A stretch of DNA of 64,000 nt, taken from contig NZ_BJDY01000003.1 of NCBI RefSeq assembly GCF_005405385.1, positions 620,001 to 684,000 of the forward strand, written 5' to 3'. Below the pieces are notes generated by a model. It was not told the origin of the DNA, did not search any database, and was given only the letters and a program-made list of their open reading frames with translations. Of the stretch, positions 29,545 to 37,920 are shown one piece after another; the stretch's first letter is position 1, and each line of letters begins with the position of its first letter. Position numbers and translations under genes: made by a program. This stretch comes from Lactiplantibacillus mudanjiangensis. GTDB taxonomy: Bacteria > Bacillota > Bacilli > Lactobacillales > Lactobacillaceae.

Positions 29545-30891
29545 TTATTCTGCAGTATTAACTGTACTTTCTTTTTTAGTTTCTTCCGCATTTTGTTTTA
29601 ATAAATTGCGGTCGTATGCGATCATAAATGGCGCAATGATGATTAAATCAATAATAAATTCTACTAGCCAGACGATCCCAGCATGCCAGTCAAGCGTTGA
29701 GATGATGGCATATAGTGGTGCTGGTAAGGTCCAAGGAATACTCATAGCAGTTTTTCCCATAAAGCCCCAAACGGTGGCGTAGTAAGCGATTGGCATATCA
29801 ATGAGCAGGCAGATAAAACTTGGAATAAAGGTGAACAGGTTCATCACTGTCGGTACCCCGAAAACTTGCGGTTCATTAATATTGAACAAAGTTGCCGGCC
29901 AAGCAAAATGTGATAACGATTTAAGTTGTGGCGATTTGGCAAAGAGTAACATGCTGACCATAATGCAGAAGTAAACAATAGCCTCACCAAAAATAAAGGT
30001 AAAGTTACCAGCATAAATATTAGTTAAAGGTTCGTGGTTAGAATATTCTTGTAGGTTTTGGACAAGTGCTGCAGTCCAAATTGGCGTGGTGACTGCACTA
30101 ATCATGTTGTCGCCGTGAATCCCAAAGAACCAGAATATTAAGGCAATTTCAACTAATATTGTCATTGATAATAGTGAAGAGCCGGCCTTCATCAGAGGCT
30201 GGAAGATAGCAAATATGGCATTTGCCAGCCCAGTATGTAAGGTTGCCTCTAAAGCCCCATTAATTCCTAGAAATAAAATTAAGTTAACTAATAATGGCAA
30301 TAGAACCTGGAAAGGTGCGGCCACAGCCGGTGGGACACTATTAGGCATCTTAATTGTCATATTATGCGTAATTAAAAAACGATTCACTTCAATGACTAGC
30401 AATGCCACAATAATTGCCGCAAACATGGTATTTGATCCCAAACCAGCCGTATCAATAATCAATTTTTTACCAAGCGTTGCCGGTGGTGTGGCAATTGCAA
30501 AGAAAGTCATCAAAGCGACTAACGCATTTGGTAAAGCAGCCATTTTATATGATTGAGCTAAACGGTAAGAAACGCCTAAAACGACATAAACTGAAATAAT
30601 ACCGATTGATAAGTTGAATGGGATAGTTAATAAGTTGTAATTAGTCTTAGCCCAACTCATCCACATTAACAAAAAATCATTAAACCAGTTTGTTGGTTTC
30701 ACCAACTGATTGTTAACTGGCGGATTGGCTAACATTAAGGCAATCCCACCAATAACGGTAAATGGCACTAAGTTAGTCAAACCATCCCGCAAAGCAGCCA
30801 GGTGACGTTGATTAGAAATTTTATTAGCGACTGGAACAATTTTCGCGGTCATAAAATTTTCGAATCCCTCAAAGAATTTATTGTTCTTCAT
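29545..30891 (-). CDS. PTS EIIC permease, lactose/cellobiose (CelB) family
   Basis: 448-residue membrane permease with about ten hydrophobic segments and the family landmarks GLTNLVPFTVIGGIAL, WFFGIHGDN and NINEPQVFGVP. It transports a beta-linked or amino disaccharide type sugar and needs separate EIIA and EIIB proteins. None is encoded nearby, so they must be borrowed from elsewhere in the genome. The AGGAGGG ribosome-binding site lies upstream of the ATG at 30891. Gene neighbours (RpiR regulator, ceramidase-like hydrolase) suggest a specialised substrate. Confidence 0.92.
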   Translation of the reverse strand: MKNNKFFEGFENFMTAKIVPVANKISNQRHLAALRDGLTNLVPFTVIGGIALMLANPPVNNQLVKPTNWFNDFLLMWMSWAKTNYNLLTIPFNLSIGIISVYVVLGVSYRLAQSYKMAALPNALVALMTFFAIATPPATLGKKLIIDTAGLGSNTMFAAIIVALLVIEVNRFLITHNMTIKMPNSVPPAVAAPFQVLLPLLVNLILFLGINGALEATLHTGLANAIFAIFQPLMKAGSSLLSMTILVEIALIFWFFGIHGDNMISAVTTPIWTAALVQNLQEYSNHEPLTNIYAGNFTFIFGEAIVYFCIMVSMLLFAKSPQLKSLSHFAWPATLFNINEPQVFGVPTVMNLFTFIPSFICLLIDMPIAYYATVWGFMGKTAMSIPWTLPAPLYAIISTLDWHAGIVWLVEFIIDLIIIAPFMIAYDRNLLKQNAEETKKESTVNTAE

Positions 30892-30947
30892 TTTTAACCC
30901 TCCTTATTGAATACGGTTACATTATGACACGTGATGATATAAATATC

Positions 30948-30974
30948 AAATTTATTTTTAAATTAAATAAATTT
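30948..30974. promoter_or_regulatory. AT-rich palindrome between EIIC and hydrolase genes
   Basis: AAATTTATTT and AAATAAATTT arms around TTAAATT, in the 142-bp divergent gap. It is a candidate operator for the RpiR regulator, but the low complexity makes chance plausible. A TATGAT at about 30997-31003 would serve the rightward gene. Confidence 0.4.
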
Positions 30975-31033
30975 ATCAAAATGGTTTTTTTGTGCTATGA
31001 TGAATTTGAATATTTTTAAAGGGGGCTTATATA

Positions 31034-32245
31034 ATGGAATACGGATTTGGAATGGCAAAAATAACACCGACCGTTGGTGTCCAAATGGAAGGCTACCAGT
31101 CCAGATATGCCCAAAGTATTCATGACGATTTGTACGTTGCTGCTAGTGTCATCAAACACGCATCGACAACGGTGGTATTGATTTCAATGGATATTGTGGT
31201 AGTGCCTGGTTTTCGTGCTGATCGGATTAAACGGCGTTTAAGTGAAATTTATCAATTACCAGCATCGCAGATTATTATTTCAGCTAATCATACGCATTCA
31301 GGCCCAGTCGTATCTGATTTATTACTAGATAATGCAGAAGTTTCAGAAACATACTGGCAATTAATAACGCAGCAGGCCTTGCAAGCAGTAGCCCAAGCAA
31401 TGACGATGTTGCAGGGAGTTACGGCCGTTTTGACTAAATCACCGGTAGCTGATAAGGTCTATGGTAACCGGAACAACCCAATGTTTGCCTATAATAATCA
31501 GTTAGTCGAAGTACGTTTTTTACACGCAAATCAGTTATATGGCAGTATCTTTCTATTAGCTAGCCATCCAACGGTTTTAAACGCACAGAATTTGGCAATC
31601 TCTGGTGATTTGATCAGTCAGCTGCGACGTGATTATCAACAGACTTTTGGGATAACGCCATTTATTGCTTTAACCGATTGTGGTGATACAAGTACGCGTT
31701 ATACGCGACAGGCTAGTACATTTGCAGAAGTTGAGCGCTTGGCAAAGTTAATCGTTAAGTCAGTTCGAAAGCCGGTATTAGAGCTGCCAATTTGTTTTAA
31801 TAATTTTAGCTTGAAACAAATTTCCTATGAGTGTGCATATGATCCAATGACTAACCCACAAGCGACTGCATTGTATCATCATTTAACAAGCAGATATGAG
31901 CAAGCCGTTGGGTCAGACAAAGAAAAATATGCTGGGTTTGTTTCAACATATACGCATATTCGGTATTTAGGACATACCCATTTTCAAACGAAGGCATTTA
32001 TTTGGGACTTTGATGACTTGCGCGTGATTACTTATCCTGGTGAACTTGTTTATGCACTTGGTCAACGGCTCCGTAATATTGACTCTAAGCCAACTTTGTT
32101 AATCACTTTGGCCAACGATTATCGGGGCTACTCGGTTGATGAAAAGAAATTTGGTCAATATTTTGAAAGCTCAAACAGCGTCTTTTTAAAGGGTATGGCC
32201 GACGAGTTTGTTAATAGAATTATTGCTGGAGTTACGACTAAATAA
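31034..32245 (+). CDS. Neutral/alkaline ceramidase-like hydrolase (N-terminal domain type)
   Basis: 403-residue protein matching the N-terminal catalytic part of neutral ceramidases. The start FGMAKITPTVGVQMEGYQ and the zinc-ligand motif ISANHTHSGPVV are clear, and ASHPTVL and TLANDYRGY further along fit the fold. It has no signal peptide, so it acts inside the cell. It lacks the C-terminal domain of true ceramidases. Divergent from an EIIC permease under likely RpiR control, it may hydrolyse an imported amide- or ester-linked glycoconjugate. The actual substrate is unknown and ceramide is unlikely. GGGGGC ribosome-binding site. Confidence 0.82.
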   Translation: MEYGFGMAKITPTVGVQMEGYQSRYAQSIHDDLYVAASVIKHASTTVVLISMDIVVVPGFRADRIKRRLSEIYQLPASQIIISANHTHSGPVVSDLLLDNAEVSETYWQLITQQALQAVAQAMTMLQGVTAVLTKSPVADKVYGNRNNPMFAYNNQLVEVRFLHANQLYGSIFLLASHPTVLNAQNLAISGDLISQLRRDYQQTFGITPFIALTDCGDTSTRYTRQASTFAEVERLAKLIVKSVRKPVLELPICFNNFSLKQISYECAYDPMTNPQATALYHHLTSRYEQAVGSDKEKYAGFVSTYTHIRYLGHTHFQTKAFIWDFDDLRVITYPGELVYALGQRLRNIDSKPTLLITLANDYRGYSVDEKKFGQYFESSNSVFLKGMADEFVNRIIAGVTTK

Positions 32246-32394
32246 ACCAGTCATCACAAGTTAGTCAGCGATATGAATAGCTTTAAGATGTGTTTATCCG
32301 TGATTCAGCTATTTTCATTTTTCTAGAAATTTAATCGTCTAAAGGCTGAAAATTAAATATGGTGACATAATCCATATCAATATTGGTCTGAGTA

Positions 32395-32750
32395 CGGGCT
32401 TCCACCTAGCTTTCGGACCTAGCATCGCTAGTTTCAAAAATCATCTGGACTAACGATGTTTTTATAGCCGACACCATCGTTGGCTGACTCCGATTAGATT
32501 ACGGATATCAATCAAGTTTGTAATCATTAATATAACCGAGAGTGAGCACACATTGAGCCCAGCCGTGGGAGTCTCTTAGCAATTTATCGCTTAGAGACTG
32601 GCGCTTTTGAAACACGGTTTGGGTGGTTCAAAACGATGGTTCAGACTGCCTTTTTGGCTGAACCGGTCCACCCACAGCGTTCCGGCTCAATGTGGGTGAA
32701 TGGCAGGTGGCAAGTCAGTCTATTTTAAATTATGATATGCTTGCCATATT
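32395..32750 (-). repeat. Two-module structured element (family AB), copy 1, reverse orientation
   Basis: On the minus strand the order is: leader GTTAATATGGCAAGCATA, module A (32551-32692; ends CATTGAGCCGGAACGCTGTGGG and CCCACGGCTGGGCTCAATG), then a degenerate module B (32395-32510, with GACTAACGATG-type stem remnants). Module A folds as a closed outer stem carrying three hairpins: GGTTCAGCC/..CTGAACC, CGTTTTGAA/TTTCAAAA and CTCTAAGCG/CGCTTAGAG-like. No ORF is present. It fills most of the 600-bp gap between convergent genes. Other copies lie at 40631, 43509, 52497, 55336 and 61915. Confidence 0.75.
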
Positions 32751-32781
32751 AACGATTAGTGCTAATTTAGGTAATCATAAT

Positions 32782-32833
32782 AAAAAGTCCTATATATAGT
32801 TATTTGTTGCTTTAACTATATATAGGACTTTTA
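32782..32833 (-). terminator. Terminator of the acetyltransferase operon
   Basis: AAAAGTCCTATATATAGTTA pairs with TAACTATATATAGGACTTTT, a 20-bp perfect stem downstream of the stop at 32846 on the minus strand. It is symmetrical, so bidirectional. Confidence 0.9.
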
Positions 32834-32845
32834 GCATACCTAGCG

Positions 32846-33466
32846 TTAATCTTCGTTAAACAAAGCCGGATCAATCTTCCGATCCTTAAAGTAATATTCG
32901 CGATCATGTTCGCCAACGGTTCTTAAGACGTGACAAGGGTTCCCAACCGCCACAACGTTATCTGGCAAGTCTTTCGTGACGATACTCCCGGCGCCAATGA
33001 CGACGTTATCGCCAACCGTCACGCCAGGTAAAACGACAACGCTAGCACCGAGCCAACAGTTTCGACCGATGTGGACGGGCATATTGTATTGATAATTTTG
33101 TTCCCGCAAGCTGGGCCAGATCGGATGTCCAGCCGTCGCTAAGGTAACGTTCGGGCCAATCATGGTATGATCGCCAATATAGATATGCGTATCATCGACC
33201 ATTGTTAAGTTAAAGTTGGCATACACATTTGCGCCAAAGTGGACGTGATGCGCCCCCATGTTAGCGTGAAATGGCGGTTCCAAGTAACAGTTGGGGCCGA
33301 TTTCAGCGAACATTTCTTGCAACAAAGCTTGTTGTTTTTCCGGTTCACTAGGACGTGTGTGGTTGTAATCATAGAGCTGATCTAAATAGTGTTTTTGCTG
33401 GACTTCAATTTCGGGATCATCGGGTAAATAGAGATCACCGGTATGCATTTTTTCAAGATTTGACAT
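32846..33466 (-). CDS. Maltose/galactoside O-acetyltransferase family enzyme (LbH hexapeptide)
   Basis: 206-residue acetyl-CoA-dependent sugar O-acetyltransferase. The N-terminal Mac domain (EKMHTGDLYLPDDPEI) is followed by left-handed beta-helix hexapeptide repeats (ANFNLTMVDDTHIYIGDHTMIGPNVTL) and the catalytic His region TAGHPI. The C-terminal repeats NCWLGASVVVLPGVTVGDNVVIGAGSIV match LacA/Maa. It overlaps the MFS transporter gene by 14 bp, forming the last gene of a HAD-MFS-acetyltransferase operon. Probably a sugar detoxifying function; acceptor unknown. Confidence 0.93.
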   Translation of the reverse strand: MSNLEKMHTGDLYLPDDPEIEVQQKHYLDQLYDYNHTRPSEPEKQQALLQEMFAEIGPNCYLEPPFHANMGAHHVHFGANVYANFNLTMVDDTHIYIGDHTMIGPNVTLATAGHPIWPSLREQNYQYNMPVHIGRNCWLGASVVVLPGVTVGDNVVIGAGSIVTKDLPDNVVAVGNPCHVLRTVGEHDREYYFKDRKIDPALFNED

Positions 33467-34622
33467 GAGTTAAGTGTCCTTTCGAGGTTTGCCAGGCCCA
33501 AAGCCCGGTCAACAGTGTAAGTAACGATAAACTGCCCGCAATCCAACCTAAGACATTTGTCGTCAACGTGGCACCGCCTAATTGTCCAAGCCCGTTCCAG
33601 ACAAGTGGGGCGAAGAAGGCACTGATGATGGTCGCAATCGTGATGCGACTACTCATCGTGTCAATTTGATTACCGGTTAAGTTGGCTTGGCTCGTAAACA
33701 CGAGATACGGGCCGGTGTACGAGTAGATGAAGTTGAAGAAAATGGCAGCGACAATGCCGAGCAAGGGTTGTTGCGTCCGCCACAAGATGAGTACCGACAC
33801 GGCGGCACCGGCGTAACCGAGCATTAAGGTATAGCGATGCAAGTGGTGGTGCAGTCGGCCAAAGGTGAACCCAGCCACGAGACCGCCGAGATTCATTGCA
33901 GCCAAGGTGAGGTTCATCACGCTGGCATTGCCAAAGTGGCGTTCAGTGAACAAAGTTGGTAATTTCAGTTGAACGCCCCAAATCAACAAATAGGTGACAA
34001 AGGTTAACGCTAATAAGACCCAACGCGAAGCTGGTAAACTAGCAGCTTGATGTGCCACGGGTTCAGCGTCTTTAGTTGCAGGTAAGGCGGGAATGGCCAA
34101 CAAAGCGACCGCGCCTAACAATAAGTAAAGCAAGAAGACGGCCCGCCAACTGATCACCACTAACCAACCCGCTAAGACGAGTAATACCGCATTGCCCAGC
34201 GCGGACAACCCCGTTTGATAACCGAGCAACCGGGCGCGCAAGTCGCCTTGATACGTATGGGCAATCAGGCCAATGGCGTGAGGTGAAAACAAGCCAATCC
34301 CGAAGCCGAGAATAATACGACTGAGCATGAGTAACGCAAAGTTCGTTAAGACTAACGGGATGACCCCGGCAATGGCACCGAGTAACAGACCACTGATCAC
34401 CACTTGTCGACTGCCAAATCGTTGCGTTAAGCGGGGATTCAAGAGCAACGTTAATAAGGCACTCAAGTTAGCACTCGTGACGACCCATTCAATTAAGGTC
34501 GGGGTCACGTTGGGAAACTGCTGACTCAATTGGGGGATAATCCCCGTAATCACGGTGGTAACGCCACTCACAAAGGAGAGACTTAAAATGCTGGCCGTGG
34601 TGAGTTTACTGGGCGTGCTCAT
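33453..34622 (-). CDS. MFS transporter (AraJ/CynX-like)
   Basis: 389-residue permease with twelve hydrophobic segments and the MFS loop 2-3 motif NPRLTQRFGSRQVVISG. Overlaps of 4 bp with the HAD gene upstream and 14 bp with the acetyltransferase gene downstream show tight operon structure. The family includes drug, sugar and cyanate exporters. With a sugar O-acetyltransferase and a HAD sugar-phosphate-type phosphatase as partners, export of an acetylated or dephosphorylated sugar is a reasonable but unproven idea. Confidence 0.88.
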   Translation of the reverse strand: MSTPSKLTTASILSLSFVSGVTTVITGIIPQLSQQFPNVTPTLIEWVVTSANLSALLTLLLNPRLTQRFGSRQVVISGLLLGAIAGVIPLVLTNFALLMLSRIILGFGIGLFSPHAIGLIAHTYQGDLRARLLGYQTGLSALGNAVLLVLAGWLVVISWRAVFLLYLLLGAVALLAIPALPATKDAEPVAHQAASLPASRWVLLALTFVTYLLIWGVQLKLPTLFTERHFGNASVMNLTLAAMNLGGLVAGFTFGRLHHHLHRYTLMLGYAGAAVSVLILWRTQQPLLGIVAAIFFNFIYSYTGPYLVFTSQANLTGNQIDTMSSRITIATIISAFFAPLVWNGLGQLGGATLTTNVLGWIAGSLSLLTLLTGLWAWQTSKGHLTHVKS

Positions 34623-35416
34623 TGTGGTGCGACCAGCAAGTCGGCCATAAAGGCTAAGACGCCTTGGCTTTCATTATCGGTGGTTTGATCGTCAGCGACT
34701 GCTTTAACGTCTGGTTGGGCATTTTGCATCGCGACACCTAAGCCGACTTCACGAATCATTTCAAGATCGTTACCACCATCGCCAAAGGCACACATCTCAT
34801 TGAGGCCAATGCCTAAAATATCCCCGAGTTCTTGCAACCCAGCGGCTTTGTGTGTGCCAATCTGGATCACATCAATGTCACCATGACCACTACTAGTTGG
34901 AACTGCTAAACCAACGAGTTCTTCACGGAGTTGGTCCACAATTTCCATGGTCCGTTCGACTGGGCAAGTGATCGCAAATTTTAGCACTTTATCATCGATA
35001 TCATCAAAGCTGTCAACGGCGGCTAATTCTGGATAGTAGCGATTGACGTCAGCCACATGGACAGGATCTTCAGTGGTTAGGACATACGCGCGCCGCAAGC
35101 CACAAACCGTGAGTTGCAGATCTGGAATCGCTTGCAATTTCGGTAAAATTTGCGCGACCACCGCCGGGTTAAACGTATGTGCAGCATAAGTTTGTTTTAA
35201 GTCGCGAATGTAGGCGCCGTTTTCAGCGACATAAATGGTATCTGGATATTTGGTGAAGAAGGATTTCAATTGGTAATATTGATTCCCGCTAGCGACCACC
35301 CAACGAATGCCTTGTTGTTTGAGTTGGTCATGAATCGCGGCGAACTTGTCTTCATCATAAGTCATGTCGTGGCGTAAAAAGGTCCCATCCATATCGGTTG
35401 CAATTAATTTAATCAT
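34619..35416 (-). CDS. HAD-superfamily Cof-type phosphatase
   Basis: 265-residue cytoplasmic phosphatase. HAD motif I is DMDGTF (nucleophile Asp near residue 7), motif II VVASGN, motif III Lys in GTHKAAGL, motif IV AFGDGGNDLEMI. The type IIB cap lies between motifs II and III. Substrates in the family are sugar phosphates, FMN and pyridoxal phosphate. The start is the ATG at 35416 preceded by AAGGAG; an upstream in-frame ATG lacks a ribosome-binding site. First gene of the HAD-MFS-acetyltransferase operon. Confidence 0.92.
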   Translation of the reverse strand: MIKLIATDMDGTFLRHDMTYDEDKFAAIHDQLKQQGIRWVVASGNQYYQLKSFFTKYPDTIYVAENGAYIRDLKQTYAAHTFNPAVVAQILPKLQAIPDLQLTVCGLRRAYVLTTEDPVHVADVNRYYPELAAVDSFDDIDDKVLKFAITCPVERTMEIVDQLREELVGLAVPTSSGHGDIDVIQIGTHKAAGLQELGDILGIGLNEMCAFGDGGNDLEMIREVGLGVAMQNAQPDVKAVADDQTTDNESQGVLAFMADLLVAPQ

Positions 35417-35447
35417 CAGTAAAACTCCTTTATTTTTCAAACTAAAA

Positions 35448-35476
35448 ACGCTTAGTTCGGATTAACTGAGCGTAGT
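35448..35476 (-). terminator. Terminator of the AraC-family gene
   Basis: On the minus strand ACGCTCAGTT pairs with AACTAAGCGT and is followed by TTTTAG. It separates the AraC gene from the HAD operon. Confidence 0.65.
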
Positions 35477-35509
35477 TTAGCATGCGTAAAAGTGTTTTAG
35501 GGGACAATT

Positions 35510-36391
35510 TTAAAGGCAACTGGTATCAATTTTGTGATAGCGTTGATAGGCCTGACGGTAATCGGTTGGTGTGAGGCCTTTCCATGCCTTGAAGTTGCGA
35601 TTCAACGTTTTAGCGTTGGTGAACCCACATTGCACAGCGATATAATCAACCTTGGTGTCCGTGGATAAAAGTAAACGCCGTGCATTCATTAACCGGACTA
35701 AACGCAAATAGCGATTGACTGACATTTGGAGATTCGTGTTGAACTGCTGATTCAAGGTGGTCAGTGAAACGTGATATTGTTCGGCCAAGGTGGCGCCAGT
35801 AATGGGTTCAGCATAGTGGTCATTAATCGTCGTCATGATCAGATCGGTCAATGACTGGTTGGGATTAACACTTTGATCATCGCTCGCAATGGTAAAGTGT
35901 TGATCGAGTTCCACTAGTAGTTGAAAAAAGTGGCTCAGCACTAGCAAGCGAATATCATCGGTGACGCCTTGATGAAGTAAGTCGTGAATCGCAATTAACT
36001 GATCGCGCACGCGGGCATAACTAGTTGGTTGTGGCGTTTGCTCGGCTGGCGCGGTTAATGTTAACTGCCAATTGGCACTGGCTGGTAATTGACTGAGCAA
36101 GTAGTCGTCATCAATGATAAGGCCAAACTCATCCCAAGCTTGATCGGGATCACCGCTGGCGCTGTGCACGCTGCGCCGATTAGTGGCCCAAACGTCGCCA
36201 GGCTGGTATTCGGTCGTTTGTCCATCGGTAACGAACTTTAGCGGCCCGCCAGCGACTAAGTAGTTTAGTTCGATCCCTTGATGCCAATGCGGCGCGACAT
36301 CGATCGATGTTTTGGGATCATGTTCATAATATTTAAACGGTAGGCGGGGCATGGACTGCACCGTTTCGTGTTGGATTTGCAAAGTTGTCAC
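35510..36391 (-). CDS. AraC-family transcriptional regulator with cupin sensor domain
   Basis: 293-residue regulator. The N-terminal cupin (residues 20-100, APHWHQGIELNYLVAGG with metal/sugar-type His residues) is joined to a C-terminal pair of HTH motifs (about 190-285; TGATLAEQYHVSLTTLNQQF and VDYIAVQCGFTNAKTLNRNFKAWKGLTP). It belongs to the sugar-responsive class that usually activates neighbouring catabolic genes. Neighbours are the HAD-MFS-acetyltransferase operon on one side and a divergent HAD phosphatase on the other; either may be the target. Confidence 0.92.
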   Translation of the reverse strand: MTTLQIQHETVQSMPRLPFKYYEHDPKTSIDVAPHWHQGIELNYLVAGGPLKFVTDGQTTEYQPGDVWATNRRSVHSASGDPDQAWDEFGLIIDDDYLLSQLPASANWQLTLTAPAEQTPQPTSYARVRDQLIAIHDLLHQGVTDDIRLLVLSHFFQLLVELDQHFTIASDDQSVNPNQSLTDLIMTTINDHYAEPITGATLAEQYHVSLTTLNQQFNTNLQMSVNRYLRLVRLMNARRLLLSTDTKVDYIAVQCGFTNAKTLNRNFKAWKGLTPTDYRQAYQRYHKIDTSCL

Positions 36392-36506
36392 CTCAAAATC
36401 AGGGTGTGAAAAATGACCCTAATTGCTTTTAATATTGACCCATAGTTTGGGTGGTAAACTGATAAACTTAATTGTAACCGTTTTTAGAGAGGAAGGTCAA
36501 AAGATA

Positions 36507-37334
36507 ATGTCAATTCAATTAGTTGCCATCGATGTCGATGATACGTTATTAAATTCAAAGGGAAAATTAAGTTCGAGTACCATTACCGCGGTTAAAGCGG
36601 CGTTAGCGCAAGGCGTGAAGGTTGTGCTATGTTCTGGTCGGCCACTAGCTGGAGTCCAACCATTCTTAGATCAATTAGGAATTAGTGGTGACGATCAATA
36701 CGTAATCACTTACAATGGTGCGATTACGGCCACCGTTGCCGGTGAAGTTTTGGCAAAACACCTCGTGACTAATCAACAATACCGAGAATTGACCACGTTT
36801 GCGCAAGCGCATCAGGCCGGTTTTAACGTCTTGGATACGCATAGCGTGATTTATACGGCGGATCGAGATGTGAATCCGATCACGGTGGTCCAAGCTTGGG
36901 AAAATTCGGCCGGGCTATTGATTCGGACGCCGGATGAATTGCCCGCTGACTTTGAAATTACCAAAGGCGTTTTTGGTGGTACGGCCGAAGAACTTGATGC
37001 CATTGAACCGACTGTTCGGTCAACGTTTGGGGATGACCTATACGTTGTGCGGGCCGCGGCCAATTTCTTAGAAGTATTGAATCCGGTCGTGAATAAGGGG
37101 CAAGCCTTACGCGAGTTAGCCAAGAAACTAAATTTACCAGCCAGTGATATTATGGCGATTGGCGATGAACGTAATGATTTACCGATGTTTGCCTTTGCAG
37201 GCACTGCGGTCGCCATGGGCAATGGTAACCCAGTGGCTAAGGGACAAGCCGATTATGTGACGGCGACAAATGATGAAGGTGGGATTGCTCAAGCCTTTAC
37301 TGAATTTAAGTTAATTCCCGCACCGGTCAAATAA
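36507..37334 (+). CDS. HAD-superfamily Cof-type phosphatase (YidA-like)
   Basis: 275-residue phosphatase. Motif I is AIDVDDTLLNSKG, motif II LCSGRP, motif III Lys in VNKGQALREL, motif IV MAIGDERNDLPMF. It carries the same type IIB cap as the other HAD gene of this window but is not a close duplicate. The start is the ATG at 36507 after GAGGAAGG; a longer reading frame to 36423 runs through promoter-like sequence. TTGACC at 36435 is a possible -35. Likely acts on sugar phosphates. Confidence 0.92.
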   Translation: MSIQLVAIDVDDTLLNSKGKLSSSTITAVKAALAQGVKVVLCSGRPLAGVQPFLDQLGISGDDQYVITYNGAITATVAGEVLAKHLVTNQQYRELTTFAQAHQAGFNVLDTHSVIYTADRDVNPITVVQAWENSAGLLIRTPDELPADFEITKGVFGGTAEELDAIEPTVRSTFGDDLYVVRAAANFLEVLNPVVNKGQALRELAKKLNLPASDIMAIGDERNDLPMFAFAGTAVAMGNGNPVAKGQADYVTATNDEGGIAQAFTEFKLIPAPVK

Positions 37335-37394
37335 AAGGTTGACAGTTATTTAAAATGAGTTTATGATTACAAACATTAAAAATAAATGAGATCA

Positions 37395-37805
37395 AATCGT
37401 GATGATCGGAAGAGTAAAGCAGACAAATTGTTTAGAAAGCTGACGGCCGCTGCAAGTCAGTCAAGGCGTCTGGTTGAAAGTAATCCGTGAACGGTTAATG
37501 CGAACGTAAGTCAGTGTTAACTGGTGGCACCCATTATCGTGCAAACGTATCGTAGAGTGTGATTAATACCGGGTAGTTACCCGTGCGTTGCCTAGGATTA
37601 GGCCTAATGCGGGTTTGACATTGGGGCTAATTCGTAGCAAGCACCGGTAACTGGTATTAATCACACGTTTCGGCAAGCTAAATCAAACCTGCCGATCTAC
37701 CGTACGCGATGAGGTGATGTGACGTGAGTCCATCACGAACTAAGGTGGTACCACGCGAGCGCGTCCTTTGAAATTAATTTTTCAGAGGACGCGTTTTTTA
37801 TTTGG
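37395..37805 (+). promoter_or_regulatory. T-box leader of the branched-chain amino acid carrier gene
   Basis: Stem I features are visible (AGAGTAA bulge region, TTAGAAAGCTGAC apical motif and its partner GTCAGTC). The T-box core AAGGTGGTACCACGCG lies at 37742-37757. A terminator (GCGTCCTTTG / CAGAGGACGC, T-run) ends near 37803, 118 bp before the gene. The specifier codon could not be fixed; a Leu, Ile or Val codon is expected from the gene. The leader is about 120 nt longer than usual because an H120 hairpin occupies 37554-37673. Confidence 0.88.
37554..37673 (+). repeat. H120 hairpin repeat, copy 5, inside the brnQ T-box leader
   Basis: Starts AGAGTGTGATTAATACCGG and ends CTGGTATTAATCACACGTTT. 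The outer arms pair over about 20 bp, and the inner blocks GTTGCCTAGG and TTCGTAGCAAGC are kept. It lies between Stem I and the antiterminator of the T-box, so it must fold as an extra arm in the regulatory RNA. Confidence 0.82.
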
Positions 37806-37920
37806 CATGAAGGGAGTTGAAGGGTGTGCAGTTAGCAACGAGTAATGGTGGGTTAAGTCGAGTGACGTTGAGATTAGATCAATGGCGACAGTTACGCACA
37901 ATTCTGAGGAGGAACCACTT

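Noticed and set aside
30948-30974. Proven RpiR operator
   Set aside because: The dyad consists almost only of A and T, so it is listed as a low-confidence site and not counted as a finding.
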